A DNA stretch of 64,000 nt from positions 4,434,001 through 4,498,000 of the forward strand of contig NZ_CP158190.1 of assembly GCF_040250305.1 (NCBI RefSeq). The letters run 5' to 3'. The notes under the pieces are model-generated. The model was not told the DNA's origin, searched no databases, and worked only from the letters and a program-made list of their open reading frames with translations. Shown piece by piece: positions 1-8,208 of the stretch. The position numbers were made by a program, and so were the translations under genes. Within the stretch, counting starts at the first letter, position 1. Each line of letters opens with the position of its first letter. Source of the stretch: Peribacillus frigoritolerans (GTDB lineage Bacteria; Bacillota; Bacilli; Bacillales; DSM-1321).

Positions 1-39
1 CTTTTTATTAGCGGAAATCGAAAAACCCTTAATACTCAT
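1..39 (-). CDS. 5' end of a gene running off the left edge
   Basis: An ATG at 37-39 (minus strand) is preceded by a good ribosome site (AGGGGGATG, about 5 nt away) and opens a frame MSIKGFSISANKK that stays open to the window edge. Only 13 codons are visible, so the product cannot be identified. It is divergent from sspH, and the 220 bp between them must hold both promoters. Confidence 0.55.
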   Translation of the reverse strand, partial: MSIKGFSISANKK

Positions 40-258
40 TTTACATCCCCCTAACATTTTTAATTTTCTGTAATTATACCAAATCACTGATGCCGAAATG
101 GTTAAAAGCTGCCTTAAATATAACTCTATCTTCAGCTAACGTACCAGTTAGTTAAGTAAGGTTTAAGGGTTTCTTGGAAGAATTTTAATACAACAAGTAT
201 AACTAAGTAATCCGAAACAAATATTATACATGTTGCAAAATCAAAGGAGGTGGCTAAA

Positions 259-438
259 ATGAAAGCACAACGAGCAGAAGAAATTGCTTCTTCACCAAAT
301 ATGGTTAATGTAACCTATAATGAGGAAAGTATCTACATCGAGCACGTCGATGAACAAAATGGAACCGCTACAATCCATCCCCTTGATGATCCAAACAAAA
401 AACAAAGTGTTTCTGTAACCAGCTTAAAGGAACAGTAA
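259..438 (+). CDS. sspH: H-type small acid-soluble spore protein
   Basis: The 59-residue product, with motifs such as MVNVTYNEESIYIEHVDEQ, matches the SspH family of minor small acid-soluble spore proteins, which are packed into the forespore. The B. subtilis protein is also 59 residues. An upstream in-frame GTG at 250 overlaps the AAAGGAGGTGG ribosome site (243-253), so the ATG at 259 is the start. Family members are transcribed in the forespore (sigma-G or sigma-F); I could not find a well-spaced sigma-G promoter by eye. The gene is monocistronic and ends in a hairpin at 455-486. Confidence 0.9.
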   Translation: MKAQRAEEIASSPNMVNVTYNEESIYIEHVDEQNGTATIHPLDDPNKKQSVSVTSLKEQ

Positions 439-454
439 TTTCCTCGATTCAATT

Positions 455-486
455 AATAAACCTCCACTTTCGGGTGGTGGTTTATT
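455..486 (+). terminator. Terminator of sspH
   Basis: AATAAACC(T)CCAC and GGTGGTGGTTTATT form a strong stem around a short TTTCG-type loop, 16 nt after the sspH stop. The T-rich 3' arm makes it a plausible intrinsic terminator. Confidence 0.75.
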
Positions 487-644
487 GTTCGATTAAGTTC
501 ATTGAACAAGCACCACATCTTGTACAGCTTATATTCTTCCATAAAAGTAAAAAAAGCCAACATCAATTGTTGACTTGAATTCTAATAAAGTTAACAACCT
601 GTTCAAAAAACGAATTGGCTAAGCAATCTTTACATTAATTAGCA

Positions 645-1157
645 TTACTTATATATTTCATTTTCTAATATAATCACTTTATCCCCATTCGCTGCTTTCC
701 CTATTTGTTTCGTATTTTCAACCAACCGAAAAATATTATCACAGCATTGTTTTGCACCTATAACTAATAATGGTACACCTATAAAATCAATTTTTAATGC
801 TCTTGATAAATATCCCCCTATAGACATGGCAATAGGTACAGTTGGTGATGTATTGGAGAATACTATTTTTTCGTTAAAGTGAAATTTCTCTTCTAGTAGT
901 AAAGTCAATTCTTTTAATGCCGGAACAACAAGTTTCTCTCTTTTATGTCCAATTGTATAAACTGAGTTGCCCTCTTCATCGGTCCCGCGAAAAATTAGCT
1001 TTCCAAATTCTTTTTTCGTCAATTTATTAAAATATTTTACATTTAATATTTCTTCCTTAGTTAGTTTTCTTTCCGATTGGGGTAATTGTTTTAAATGATA
1101 TGCGGCAGCCATAGACGTGGTATGTGTACCCCCATAATCATTATAAATATACATCAT
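645..1157 (-). CDS. DUF3189 family protein
   Basis: The 170-residue protein has the layout of the DUF3189 family of Firmicutes: an N-terminal IYNDYGGTHTTSMAAAYHL segment, a middle RGTDEEGNSVYTIGHKRE segment, and a C-terminal GAKQCCDNIFRLVENTK segment. The function of the family is unknown. It looks cytosolic, with no signal or membrane segment. The start is the first of two ATGs, with AGGGATG upstream. It stands alone between sspH and the carboxypeptidase gene. Confidence 0.8.
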   Translation of the reverse strand: MMYIYNDYGGTHTTSMAAAYHLKQLPQSERKLTKEEILNVKYFNKLTKKEFGKLIFRGTDEEGNSVYTIGHKREKLVVPALKELTLLLEEKFHFNEKIVFSNTSPTVPIAMSIGGYLSRALKIDFIGVPLLVIGAKQCCDNIFRLVENTKQIGKAANGDKVIILENEIYK

Positions 1158-1366
1158 GAAATCATCCCTAATAGTTTTTTAATACTATTATGGTCATATA
1201 CTCCATTTCCAATTCAGTTGATTATTTTAGGGAAATATACCGAATTCAGGAATATGACCTTGTTTCAAATAATCAAGTTACCCTATCTAAAAACACGACC
1301 TTTTTGCAGTACTCGATTAGAATATTCCCGTCCTCGGATCATCAAGACCTAAAGGGTAAATAAATT

Positions 1367-1412
1367 AAAAGAGTACACCTATCAGTCTGAATGATAAGGG
1401 CACTCTTTTATT
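1367..1412 (-). terminator. Terminator of the carboxypeptidase gene
   Basis: An imperfect stem has arms AAAAGAGTGCCCTTATC and GATAGGTGTACTCTTTT on the minus strand, followed by a T-rich stretch. It lies 80 bp past the stop of the 1494-2603 gene, and its T-runs on both sides could allow bidirectional use. Confidence 0.6.
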
Positions 1413-1493
1413 GTTTATTTTATTTATAAGCTGGGTATGTATAGACAGCAACGCCTCTGTTAGCCAGTCAGTGGGTTTCTTTAGTAACGAGTT

Positions 1494-2603
1494 CTAAAAT
1501 CCTTCCAATCCTAGAGACGGGACAGAAAATTTTATTAGATTATCATTGATTTTTTCTTTTTTAATCGGGGCAGGCAATACTGTGCTCCTCACATCAGCGA
1601 CCGTTTTAAGGTCAAAGGATTCTATTGCTTCCCCCTCTTGGTTCATGATTGAGAGAATTCCATCATTACTCGTTTTTAGGTTAGGTTGATCACTGATTAA
1701 ATGAGTATAGTATAAGTCTTCGTTCAGCGTGTAGGAATGAGAGTAGTCCGCTGAATAAAGTTTGCTTTTTTTATCAATTTTGCCTGATTTAAAGTTTTCA
1801 AAGCCATAGTTGAATAAAAGCTTGGTATCAGAGTAGGCAACCTTGTCTGAAGGAGCTTTTAGAGTGACAGCAATCAATTCCTGTTCTCCTCTGGTGGCAG
1901 TAGAAATCAGGGTGTAGCCGGATTGACTGACGAAACCGGTTTTCCCGCCGGTTATTCCCTTATAGGGGAGTTCGCCTTTTAACATTTTATGATGGGTAAT
2001 TAGAGTTGTGTCCCATGTTTCCACTTCCCATGGTAAATCCTTCTTCCCAAAATACTCACGGAAAGTTTCATTTTTCATTGCATATTGGGTAATTTTCGCA
2101 AGGTCACTGGCTGTAGTTACATGGTCTTTGTCAAACAATCCATGGGGGTTCGTAAAATGAGTATCGGTGACGTTTACTTCTGTTCTTAAAAACTCATTCA
2201 AATCTTCCATGAAAAGTTTTTCACTGCCGGACATATGCTCGGCAATTGCGATGGCTGCATCATTTCCGGAGTTGATTAGCATTCCTGCAATTAATTTGGA
2301 AAGCTCTATTTCCTCCCCAGGTTCAATAAATACCGAAGACCCGTCTGCCTTAGCTGCTTTCTTGCTAACAGTCACTAGTTCGTTCTTATCGCCGTGTTCT
2401 ATAGCATATATAGCCGTGGCAACTTTCGTTAGACTGGCTGGATACATACTTTTATTCATGTTTTTTTCGTATAATACTTTTCCACTTTTCGCATCAATAA
2501 TGATCCCGGCGTCACTATTGAGAGGTAAGTCAGATTCTGCACTTACAGTCGTAGAGGCGAAAGGGATTAAAGCCAAAATGAAGATGATGAAAAACTTTTT
2601 CAT
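1494..2603 (-). CDS. D-alanyl-D-alanine carboxypeptidase (S11, DacF-like)
   Basis: This is a secreted low-molecular-weight penicillin-binding protein that trims the terminal D-Ala of peptidoglycan stem peptides. It has a signal peptide (about residues 1-22, ending STTVSA) and the three active-site motifs in order: SLTK (57-60, nucleophile S57), SGN (112-114) and KTG (221-223). The last hundred residues form the usual beta-rich PBP5_C-like stalk. At 369 residues the length fits DacF-type enzymes. The ribosome site AAAGGAGC lies 5 nt before the ATG. It is monocistronic. Whether it acts in vegetative growth or sporulation cannot be told from the sequence. Confidence 0.92.
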   Translation of the reverse strand: MKKFFIIFILALIPFASTTVSAESDLPLNSDAGIIIDAKSGKVLYEKNMNKSMYPASLTKVATAIYAIEHGDKNELVTVSKKAAKADGSSVFIEPGEEIELSKLIAGMLINSGNDAAIAIAEHMSGSEKLFMEDLNEFLRTEVNVTDTHFTNPHGLFDKDHVTTASDLAKITQYAMKNETFREYFGKKDLPWEVETWDTTLITHHKMLKGELPYKGITGGKTGFVSQSGYTLISTATRGEQELIAVTLKAPSDKVAYSDTKLLFNYGFENFKSGKIDKKSKLYSADYSHSYTLNEDLYYTHLISDQPNLKTSNDGILSIMNQEGEAIESFDLKTVADVRSTVLPAPIKKEKINDNLIKFSVPSLGLEGF

Positions 2604-2883
2604 ATGCCGCTCCTTTGATGATAGTTAAATCCTATATAGTCATAATAAAATAAATCTGAATGTTTAGAGTTGATTTATTGAAAGTGAAATACAAAAGTAA
2701 TTACCCCTTAATAATTTTGGAAACATTTCGGGTAATGATTTTCATTTTCTTTCCTGAAATAACTTTATAAGGGTTGTGACCCTTTTAGTGGAGACTTCAT
2801 TTACCCCCCTTTCAAATGTTTTTTTTTGTAAATCACTAAATCTTTTCATGAAAAAACCCTCCAAACTGAAGGGCTCAGACTGA

Positions 2884-2914
2884 AGACAAACTCGATGAAG
2901 AACAAGTTTGTCTC
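2884..2914 (+). terminator. Terminator-like hairpin in the 2604-3152 gap
   Basis: AGACAAACT and AAGTTTGTCT form a 9-10 bp stem followed by CAATTTTTATTT on the plus strand. No plus-strand gene precedes it, so its role is unclear. The rest of the 2604-3152 gap holds the carboxypeptidase promoter region and a dispersed repeat copy (2941-3073), with no gene that I can support. Confidence 0.35.
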
Positions 2915-2940
2915 AATTTTTATTTAGGTTATAAAACCTG

Positions 2941-3073
2941 GAACGTCGATTTCCACTCCAGGCACTCGCTTTCCGCGGGCGGTCCGGGAGCCTCCTCGGC
3001 GCTTTTGCGCCTGTGGGGTCTCCCCTTGACGCGCTTTTCCCGCAGGAGTCTCGCACCTTCCGTTCCAATCAAC
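2941..3073 (-). repeat. Dispersed GC-rich intergenic repeat, copy 1
   Basis: This roughly 130-bp element is far richer in G+C than its surroundings. It matches the reverse complement of 11559-11688 along its length, with shared blocks such as GCGAGACTCCTGCGGGA, GAGACCCCACAGGCG and GCCGAGGAGGCTC. The ends are complementary (GTTGATT...AATCgAC). It has no coding capacity in common between copies. It looks like a non-autonomous palindromic element of the kind scattered through Bacillaceae intergenic regions; transposition or RNA function is unproven. Confidence 0.8.
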
Positions 3074-3152
3074 TTTGTTTTGAAATTTAGATAAAACCTA
3101 ACTCACACCTTCAATCTGAAAGGCTAGTTACTTTATAGGAATGAAAATTCTG

Positions 3153-4124
3153 TTATGTTTTCATTTTCATTCCTATTAACACACATTCCACTTTTACAAT
3201 AGGTTTTCTTGATAATATAAATATAATGGTTACAGGTATGACTAATAAAACATAATATTGGTCACTTTCTTTGATCCAATCATAAATAAATGAGTTATAA
3301 ACATATTCCAGAAAAAACATATGAAAAAGATAAATAGCTAATGTAATGGACCCTATTTCAGTAAAAAATGTATGCTTTTTAGGAACAATACAGAAAAAAC
3401 AATAAGTTGCTGCTCCCATAACTAAATAAACGATCAACTTATATATAAAACCGAGGGCAATGGAGCCTCCCATTAATTCCTCATAACCTAAACGGCCATA
3501 AAACCACTCTCTCCAAGTAGTTTCCCCATAGAAATAAATACCGGTAAAGATTAACCCTAGTACAGCCCAGCCTATTAGGGCATTACTTTTCTTTTTAACC
3601 CATTCAAAATGATTTTTTTCTAAAAAATGTCCAACTAAAAAGAAAGGAAAGAAAAAGAACGTTCTCGACAAACTTAACCATTCATTCACTTCACCAAAGT
3701 AACCGATTATTAGAGATACAATTATTGAAAAAACGATTCCATATTTCCTGGACGAAAATATAAACAATAATATATTCCAGCAGAATAAACTTATTAGGAA
3801 CCATAAGGCCCATCTTGGAGTCAAAATTGTGAATTCAATTGGTTCATCAAATAACTTTTGATAATAGAAGGTATAAATCACCTGGAATATTACATAGGGA
3901 ATTAATATTTTCTTAATTAGCCCCCAGAGGTCCTTTTTACTTTTTATCTTTCTTGAAAAATAACCGGATACTAAAATAAAAGCTGGCATATGGAATGAAA
4001 AAATAAACAAATAAATAGTTAAAATCCATTCGTTTTCTTCCACCATTCTAGCTAATGTGTGTCCCAAAACAACTAGTACGATTAAAACAGCTTTTGCATT
4101 ATCAAAATATGGATCACGCTTCAT
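3153..4124 (-). CDS. Membrane acyltransferase (Acyl_transf_3 family)
   Basis: The 323-residue polytopic membrane protein opens with YFDNAKAVLIVLVVLGHTL, which carries the conserved DNAK and GH of acyltransferase family 3 (COG3594-like, fucose 4-O-acetyltransferase relatives). About ten hydrophobic segments follow. Such enzymes transfer acetyl or other acyl groups to sugars of cell-surface polymers; the substrate here is unknown. The ribosome site AGGGGGT precedes the ATG. It is alone, without cell-wall polymer genes nearby. Confidence 0.85.
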   Translation of the reverse strand: MKRDPYFDNAKAVLIVLVVLGHTLARMVEENEWILTIYLFIFSFHMPAFILVSGYFSRKIKSKKDLWGLIKKILIPYVIFQVIYTFYYQKLFDEPIEFTILTPRWALWFLISLFCWNILLFIFSSRKYGIVFSIIVSLIIGYFGEVNEWLSLSRTFFFFPFFLVGHFLEKNHFEWVKKKSNALIGWAVLGLIFTGIYFYGETTWREWFYGRLGYEELMGGSIALGFIYKLIVYLVMGAATYCFFCIVPKKHTFFTEIGSITLAIYLFHMFFLEYVYNSFIYDWIKESDQYYVLLVIPVTIIFILSRKPIVKVECVLIGMKMKT

Positions 4125-4189
4125 GAATTCTTACCCCCTATAAAAAAACTACTAGTTATATCTTCTAATCCTGAATTATGGTTTGATTG

Positions 4190-4230
4190 AAAAAGCCGGC
4201 TTTCCTCTAATATAGGATTGCCGGCTTTTT
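4190..4230. terminator. Symmetric hairpin with T-runs
   Basis: AAAAAGCCGGC and GCCGGCTTTTT make an 11-bp stem around a loop of about 18 nt. It looks like an intrinsic terminator on either strand, but lies just upstream of the acyltransferase start and upstream of the DCC gene. It may therefore insulate this divergent region or attenuate the acyltransferase transcript. Confidence 0.55.
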
Positions 4231-4501
4231 ACTTAAGGAACTTCTTTGGAGTATCTACCATATCATAGCTTGTTTACAGTATAGTTAATGGAAAATAACA
4301 GTTTGATAACAGAGACTTAAACAAAAAACTCCACCCACCAATTGGCTTATGGCGCTAACGCACCCGTTAATGACTTGCCGCAGCGAACAATCACTTCCAA
4401 ATTCAAATCCCAAGCAGTTCCATACGTTTTCGCCTTACCAAAACGGGTAGTGTATTATATAAGCATGAGTATGATAACGTCTCTCTATAGGAGGAATGTT
4501 C

Positions 4502-4894
4502 ATGAATCCGGTCATTTTATTTGATGGTGAATGCAATTTTTGCGATTCGAGTGTCCAGTTCATTATAAAGCGGGATCCGCAGGGGCTTTTTCATTACGCT
4601 TCGCTTCAAAGTGAGGCGGGACAAGAGTTGCTGAAGAAGTATAATGTTCCTGCAGATATAGATAGCATGGTCCTGATCGAAAGGGATAAGGCCTACTATA
4701 AATCGTCTGCAGCCTTGAGGATTTGCCGCCGCTTAAAAGGGGCATGGAAGTTGCTTTACGGCTTCATCATCGTTCCAAGCTTCATCCGGAACATCGTTTA
4801 TGATTTCATTGCCAGGAACCGTTACAGATGGTTCGGAAAGAAAGAAGAAAGCTGTATGCTGCCGTCGCCAAGTGTTCGAAAGCGCTTTTTATAA
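4502..4894 (+). CDS. DCC family thiol-disulfide oxidoreductase-like protein (YuxK-like, DUF393)
   Basis: The 130-residue protein carries the family signature near its start: FDGECNFCDSSVQF, a D-x-x-C-x-x-C arrangement, followed by YASLQSEAG and a basic C-terminal half. B. subtilis YuxK is a homologue of similar length. A redox role is inferred from the CxxC; the substrate is unknown. AGGAGG at 4489-4494 fits the ATG at 4502 and is too close to the ATG at 4496. Confidence 0.85.
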   Translation: MNPVILFDGECNFCDSSVQFIIKRDPQGLFHYASLQSEAGQELLKKYNVPADIDSMVLIERDKAYYKSSAALRICRRLKGAWKLLYGFIIVPSFIRNIVYDFIARNRYRWFGKKEESCMLPSPSVRKRFL

Positions 4895-5208
4895 ATAGAC
4901 TTGTAAACATTAATGTTAATTTAATTAATGACCGTGGAGAAATAGTTCGCACTTAGGGGAAGAAAATCAGGAAAAGGCTAATCAAACATCTTCAGAAGTT
5001 TGGGTAAAGGAGCAGATAATATTAATAGCAGTTGCCAATGAAAACCCGGAAATTAATTTTAGATACACTTTATACCTCTTTATCGGGAAGTAAACAATTT
5101 AAATCGAAGCCCCAAACTGCCATATTAAGCTCGGAATGAAAACACAGATGGAAAAGGTATTTAATTTTCTGCTTTCGTTATGGCTTAGATTATCTCTTTA
5201 TTGGCATT
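4895..5208. other. Intergenic stretch without a supported gene
   Basis: There are only short open stretches here. One is a 27-codon frame from an ATG near 5137 that runs into the palindrome at 5209, with a poor ribosome site. I see no family resemblance and treat the stretch as non-coding. Confidence 0.4.
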
Positions 5209-5258
5209 CTATAACGTAAAAAAGGTAATTCAGCTGAATTACCTTTTTTACGTTATAG
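5209..5258. terminator. Perfect 50-bp palindrome, bidirectional terminator
   Basis: The 25 bases from 5209 are the exact reverse complement of the 25 bases ending at 5258, centred on AG|CT at 5233/5234. Each arm holds a run of six A or T followed by ACGTTATAG. It separates the plus-strand DCC gene from the minus-strand BsuPI gene and can terminate both. Confidence 0.75.
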
Positions 5259-5337
5259 AGTTTCCGGTAAGGCTCTTTAACGAATGTGGTTGGTACACAT
5301 TAAAGAACAATATTTATGAAGTGTGTTTATATAATTG

Positions 5338-5796
5338 TTAAGGGTGAGTTATTATTTGCTCAACTTTATTAAGAGTACTAGCATTACTTGGAATAAATTG
5401 AGCAGTTAATTGATAGTCTCCTTTTGAAAGCAACTTCGAATTAATTCTTATAGTATACTCCCATGTGTCTCCTTTATTAAAATCTTTTTTATGTTTTTTA
5501 GTCGGTTGAGATTCAACAGTAATGATATTCCCCTCTTTAATTGTACTATTCGTTATTGTTTTGAATTCTACGTCTATTTCATTACCTGTAGCAAATTGCA
5601 AATTAAAGTTCTTATTTGTATTATTGGTAATTTTATAAGTAAAACTCTCATAGTCTTTTGTTGTCAATTGATGTTCCAGGGATTGTTCGACGTTAAGATC
5701 GAGTTTATTGTTCTTTTTATCAATTTGAGCAATGTAGTAGTAATAGGCAAATATTATTAATGAAACAATCACAATACCAATAATGAACTTTCGCAC
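5338..5796 (-). CDS. Membrane-anchored BsuPI-type proteinase inhibitor domain protein
   Basis: Residues 1-23 form an uncleaved membrane anchor or signal segment. The rest resembles the BsuPI (intracellular proteinase inhibitor) beta-sandwich: YKITNNTNKNFNLQFATGN, then GDTWEYTIRINSKLLSKGDY and QLTAQFIP. BsuPI of B. subtilis inhibits the major intracellular subtilisin; here the domain would be outside the cell. It lies 70 bp downstream of a secreted subtilase on the same strand, which suggests an enzyme-inhibitor pair. Inhibition itself is inferred. Confidence 0.7.
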   Translation of the reverse strand: MRKFIIGIVIVSLIIFAYYYYIAQIDKKNNKLDLNVEQSLEHQLTTKDYESFTYKITNNTNKNFNLQFATGNEIDVEFKTITNSTIKEGNIITVESQPTKKHKKDFNKGDTWEYTIRINSKLLSKGDYQLTAQFIPSNASTLNKVEQIITHP

Positions 5797-5866
5797 AAGA
5801 TACCCCCTTCCAAATGTTGAACATTACTTGTTTTATTCTCTCTTTTTTGTTACTCTAACTATTTAT

Positions 5867-7726
5867 TTAGTAACTTTTCACACTGCTTATAGGAGGATTG
5901 TCCGCGTAGTCTTTACCCGTTCCTGTAGAAATTCCGTATGAAAAACCTCCTGAGCCACCACCAATAGATGGAGTTATCGTTGTGAAAGCATGAGAATATT
6001 CTACTGTTGCTTGTAAAGGTCCATTGTTTTTACTTGAAGCAGATTTAGGTAGATAAATATATTGAGTGAATTTCCCTATATCATCATGTGATCCAGCACG
6101 TAGATCTACTTTCCAAGACATACCCGCTTTTAAAGAAGGTTTAAAAACAGTAACAGATTCAGTAATAGGAATTGCACCATAATAAGTATGAGATAATTTA
6201 CTTGTAGATTTATACCAAGCGTTATCAGTCCAGGCTAGAGCAAAAAGATCCACGTACCGATTTTTTGGCATGCTATTCCAATTATAACTACCATTTATTT
6301 TAAACTGTTTTTCATTACTATTCTTAATTCCAAGATAAGACGCACTTACTTTTAGAGTAATACTTCCACCATTCTTTAAATTTTGAGCTTGTACATCCCC
6401 ACTAATTTCATCTTCCGGCACAAATGTATAAGTAGTTTCAGAATAGTCAGGATTCATTGCTCCTTCAGATATAAACTCTTTCAATTCTTCATTAGTTGTT
6501 CCATCAATAGCTTCTTCTGACCAACCAGCTTCAGTTAGAAATGCCAATTCTTCTTCGGTTAATTCATCTTGTTTCGAATCTGTTTGGATGTTATCTGGAT
6601 TGTACGGTTCTACATATTGAGAGATAGAAGGATCAACATTTACCAAATTATATTTTTTTTGATTTTCTAGTGTTGTAGCGTAGTCTTTTAATTTTGTGCG
6701 CATTTCTTTATTATCAAGGTTTGCATTTTGTGACCAAAGAAGGGCTGCAGCTCCTGAAACATATGAGGCAGCTATAGAAGTACCACTTGCTGTTATATGA
6801 TCGCCATTTAAATCTAAAGTTTGGATATTTACTCCCGGGGCAACCAATTCTAATTGATCGCTATAATTAGACAGTGAACTCATTTGATTATAGAAGTCTG
6901 AGGCTCCAACACCAATTACATTATCATAGGCAGCCGGATAAGTAACTTTTTCAGTCCCCTCATTTCCAACTGAAGAAATCATTAAGACTCCTTGATCATA
7001 AGCTTTATCAATTACATTTTTCAATATTTCAGATTCTTTAATACCACCGAAGCTCATGTTTATAATATTGATATCTTCTTCAATTGCCCACTCAATTCCT
7101 TCAATTATATCACTATATTGTCCTGTACCATTTTGATCAAGTACTTTCCCAACATACAATTTAACATCTGGAGCTACTCCGTGGAATCCAGAATTTTCAT
7201 ATGAAGTTGCAATTATACTAGATACTGCTGTTCCATGACCGTTTAAATCTATAACATCTTCTTCACTATCTATAAATGAAGCTTGCTTTTCTATTACTAT
7301 CCCAGATTGATTAGAAATCCCGGTGTCTAAAATTGCAAGTTTAATGCCTTTTCCAGTTATACCATTTTCATGAGCTTTATCAGCATTAATTCGTTTTGTT
7401 CCCCAACTATATCCATTTTCAAGATATGTTTCTCCATTTAAAGGAGTAGATTGTACCGTTACATCTTCTTCAATCAGTTTTACATTTGGATTTTTCTTTA
7501 TTTTATATAATTCATCAGCTGTTAATGATGCTTTTGCAGTCTTAAAATGCTTGTATTTCCCTTTGATTTTCCCTCCCTCTTTTTCAATTAATTTAGTATC
7601 CAATTTTTTATTAAACTCTACTAAATAGTTCTTTTCGCTTTGATTCTTTGCTTTACTTACACGCGGCTGTGAAAAAAATGAAAATATTAAGATAAAAACC
7701 GCAATAAATGAAATGATTTTTTTCAA
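5867..7726 (-). CDS. Secreted S8 family serine peptidase (subtilase) with long C-terminal domain
   Basis: The layout is a signal peptide (about 1-26), an inhibitor I9-like propeptide (about 32-92) and a peptidase S8 domain (about 110-345). The triad is D134 (LDTG), H164 (NGHGT) and S317 (GTSIAA), with oxyanion N255. An acidic linker (390-430) and a C-terminal domain of about 190 residues that I do not recognise follow, ending in a glycine-rich GGGSGG tail. The start is TTG, with GGAG 9 nt upstream. The gene is followed by a BsuPI-like inhibitor gene. The C-terminal domain could serve substrate or wall binding. Confidence 0.9.
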   Translation of the reverse strand: MKKIISFIAVFILIFSFFSQPRVSKAKNQSEKNYLVEFNKKLDTKLIEKEGGKIKGKYKHFKTAKASLTADELYKIKKNPNVKLIEEDVTVQSTPLNGETYLENGYSWGTKRINADKAHENGITGKGIKLAILDTGISNQSGIVIEKQASFIDSEEDVIDLNGHGTAVSSIIATSYENSGFHGVAPDVKLYVGKVLDQNGTGQYSDIIEGIEWAIEEDINIINMSFGGIKESEILKNVIDKAYDQGVLMISSVGNEGTEKVTYPAAYDNVIGVGASDFYNQMSSLSNYSDQLELVAPGVNIQTLDLNGDHITASGTSIAASYVSGAAALLWSQNANLDNKEMRTKLKDYATTLENQKKYNLVNVDPSISQYVEPYNPDNIQTDSKQDELTEEELAFLTEAGWSEEAIDGTTNEELKEFISEGAMNPDYSETTYTFVPEDEISGDVQAQNLKNGGSITLKVSASYLGIKNSNEKQFKINGSYNWNSMPKNRYVDLFALAWTDNAWYKSTSKLSHTYYGAIPITESVTVFKPSLKAGMSWKVDLRAGSHDDIGKFTQYIYLPKSASSKNNGPLQATVEYSHAFTTITPSIGGGSGGFSYGISTGTGKDYADNPPISSVKSY

Positions 7727-8171
7727 CTAACACATCTCCAGTTCAAATTTTTTATTTAAATATTGTATATCAAAAGCAACACCGGATATATTTTACCACA
7801 ATTTAAATAATTTGGTATATTTTACTCATTTTATTTTAATTATCGTTTGAAATGATGGTCAATAATTAGTTAAATTAAATTTTCCTAAATAACTAATTAG
7901 CCAAAAAACAGTAGGAAAAATTGTATGATATAACAAAAGCGATCAATACTGAAATTTCATTGATAATAGCAAATAACTTAATTGCTGCTACACATTGGTC
8001 TAGCAGGTTTCAAGCAAAAAAGTGTGCGGATAGTCATACCCAATCTAAAGGATTGCCTCATTTATAATGACTTAATCTTGTTTCACATCTTCTCACAGAT
8101 TTGGAACAGGTATTTTAACGGGTCTATAATGAAAATCAATACTTTCCTATAACAGAGGCGCTAATAAACAA
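7727..8171. other. AT-rich intergenic region
   Basis: This stretch holds the upstream region of the subtilase. No open frame of note, tRNA or repeat was found. Confidence 0.5.
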
Positions 8172-8208
8172 AAAAGGACGATCGGCAATCATTGCTTTTC
8201 GTCCTTTT
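8172..8208 (-). terminator. Terminator overlapping the end of the FN3-like gene
   Basis: AAAAGGACGA and TCGTCCTTTTTT form the stem on the minus strand, starting within the stop codon of the 8208-9554 gene and ending in a T-run. Confidence 0.7.

Noticed and set aside
187..228. Sigma-G promoter before sspH
   Set aside because: GTATA and TATTATA are present, but about 20 bp apart, longer than the usual 17-18, so I did not list it.
4342..4524. 60-codon plus-strand open frame before the DCC gene
   Set aside because: No ribosome site, no family resemblance, and it overlaps the start of the DCC gene.
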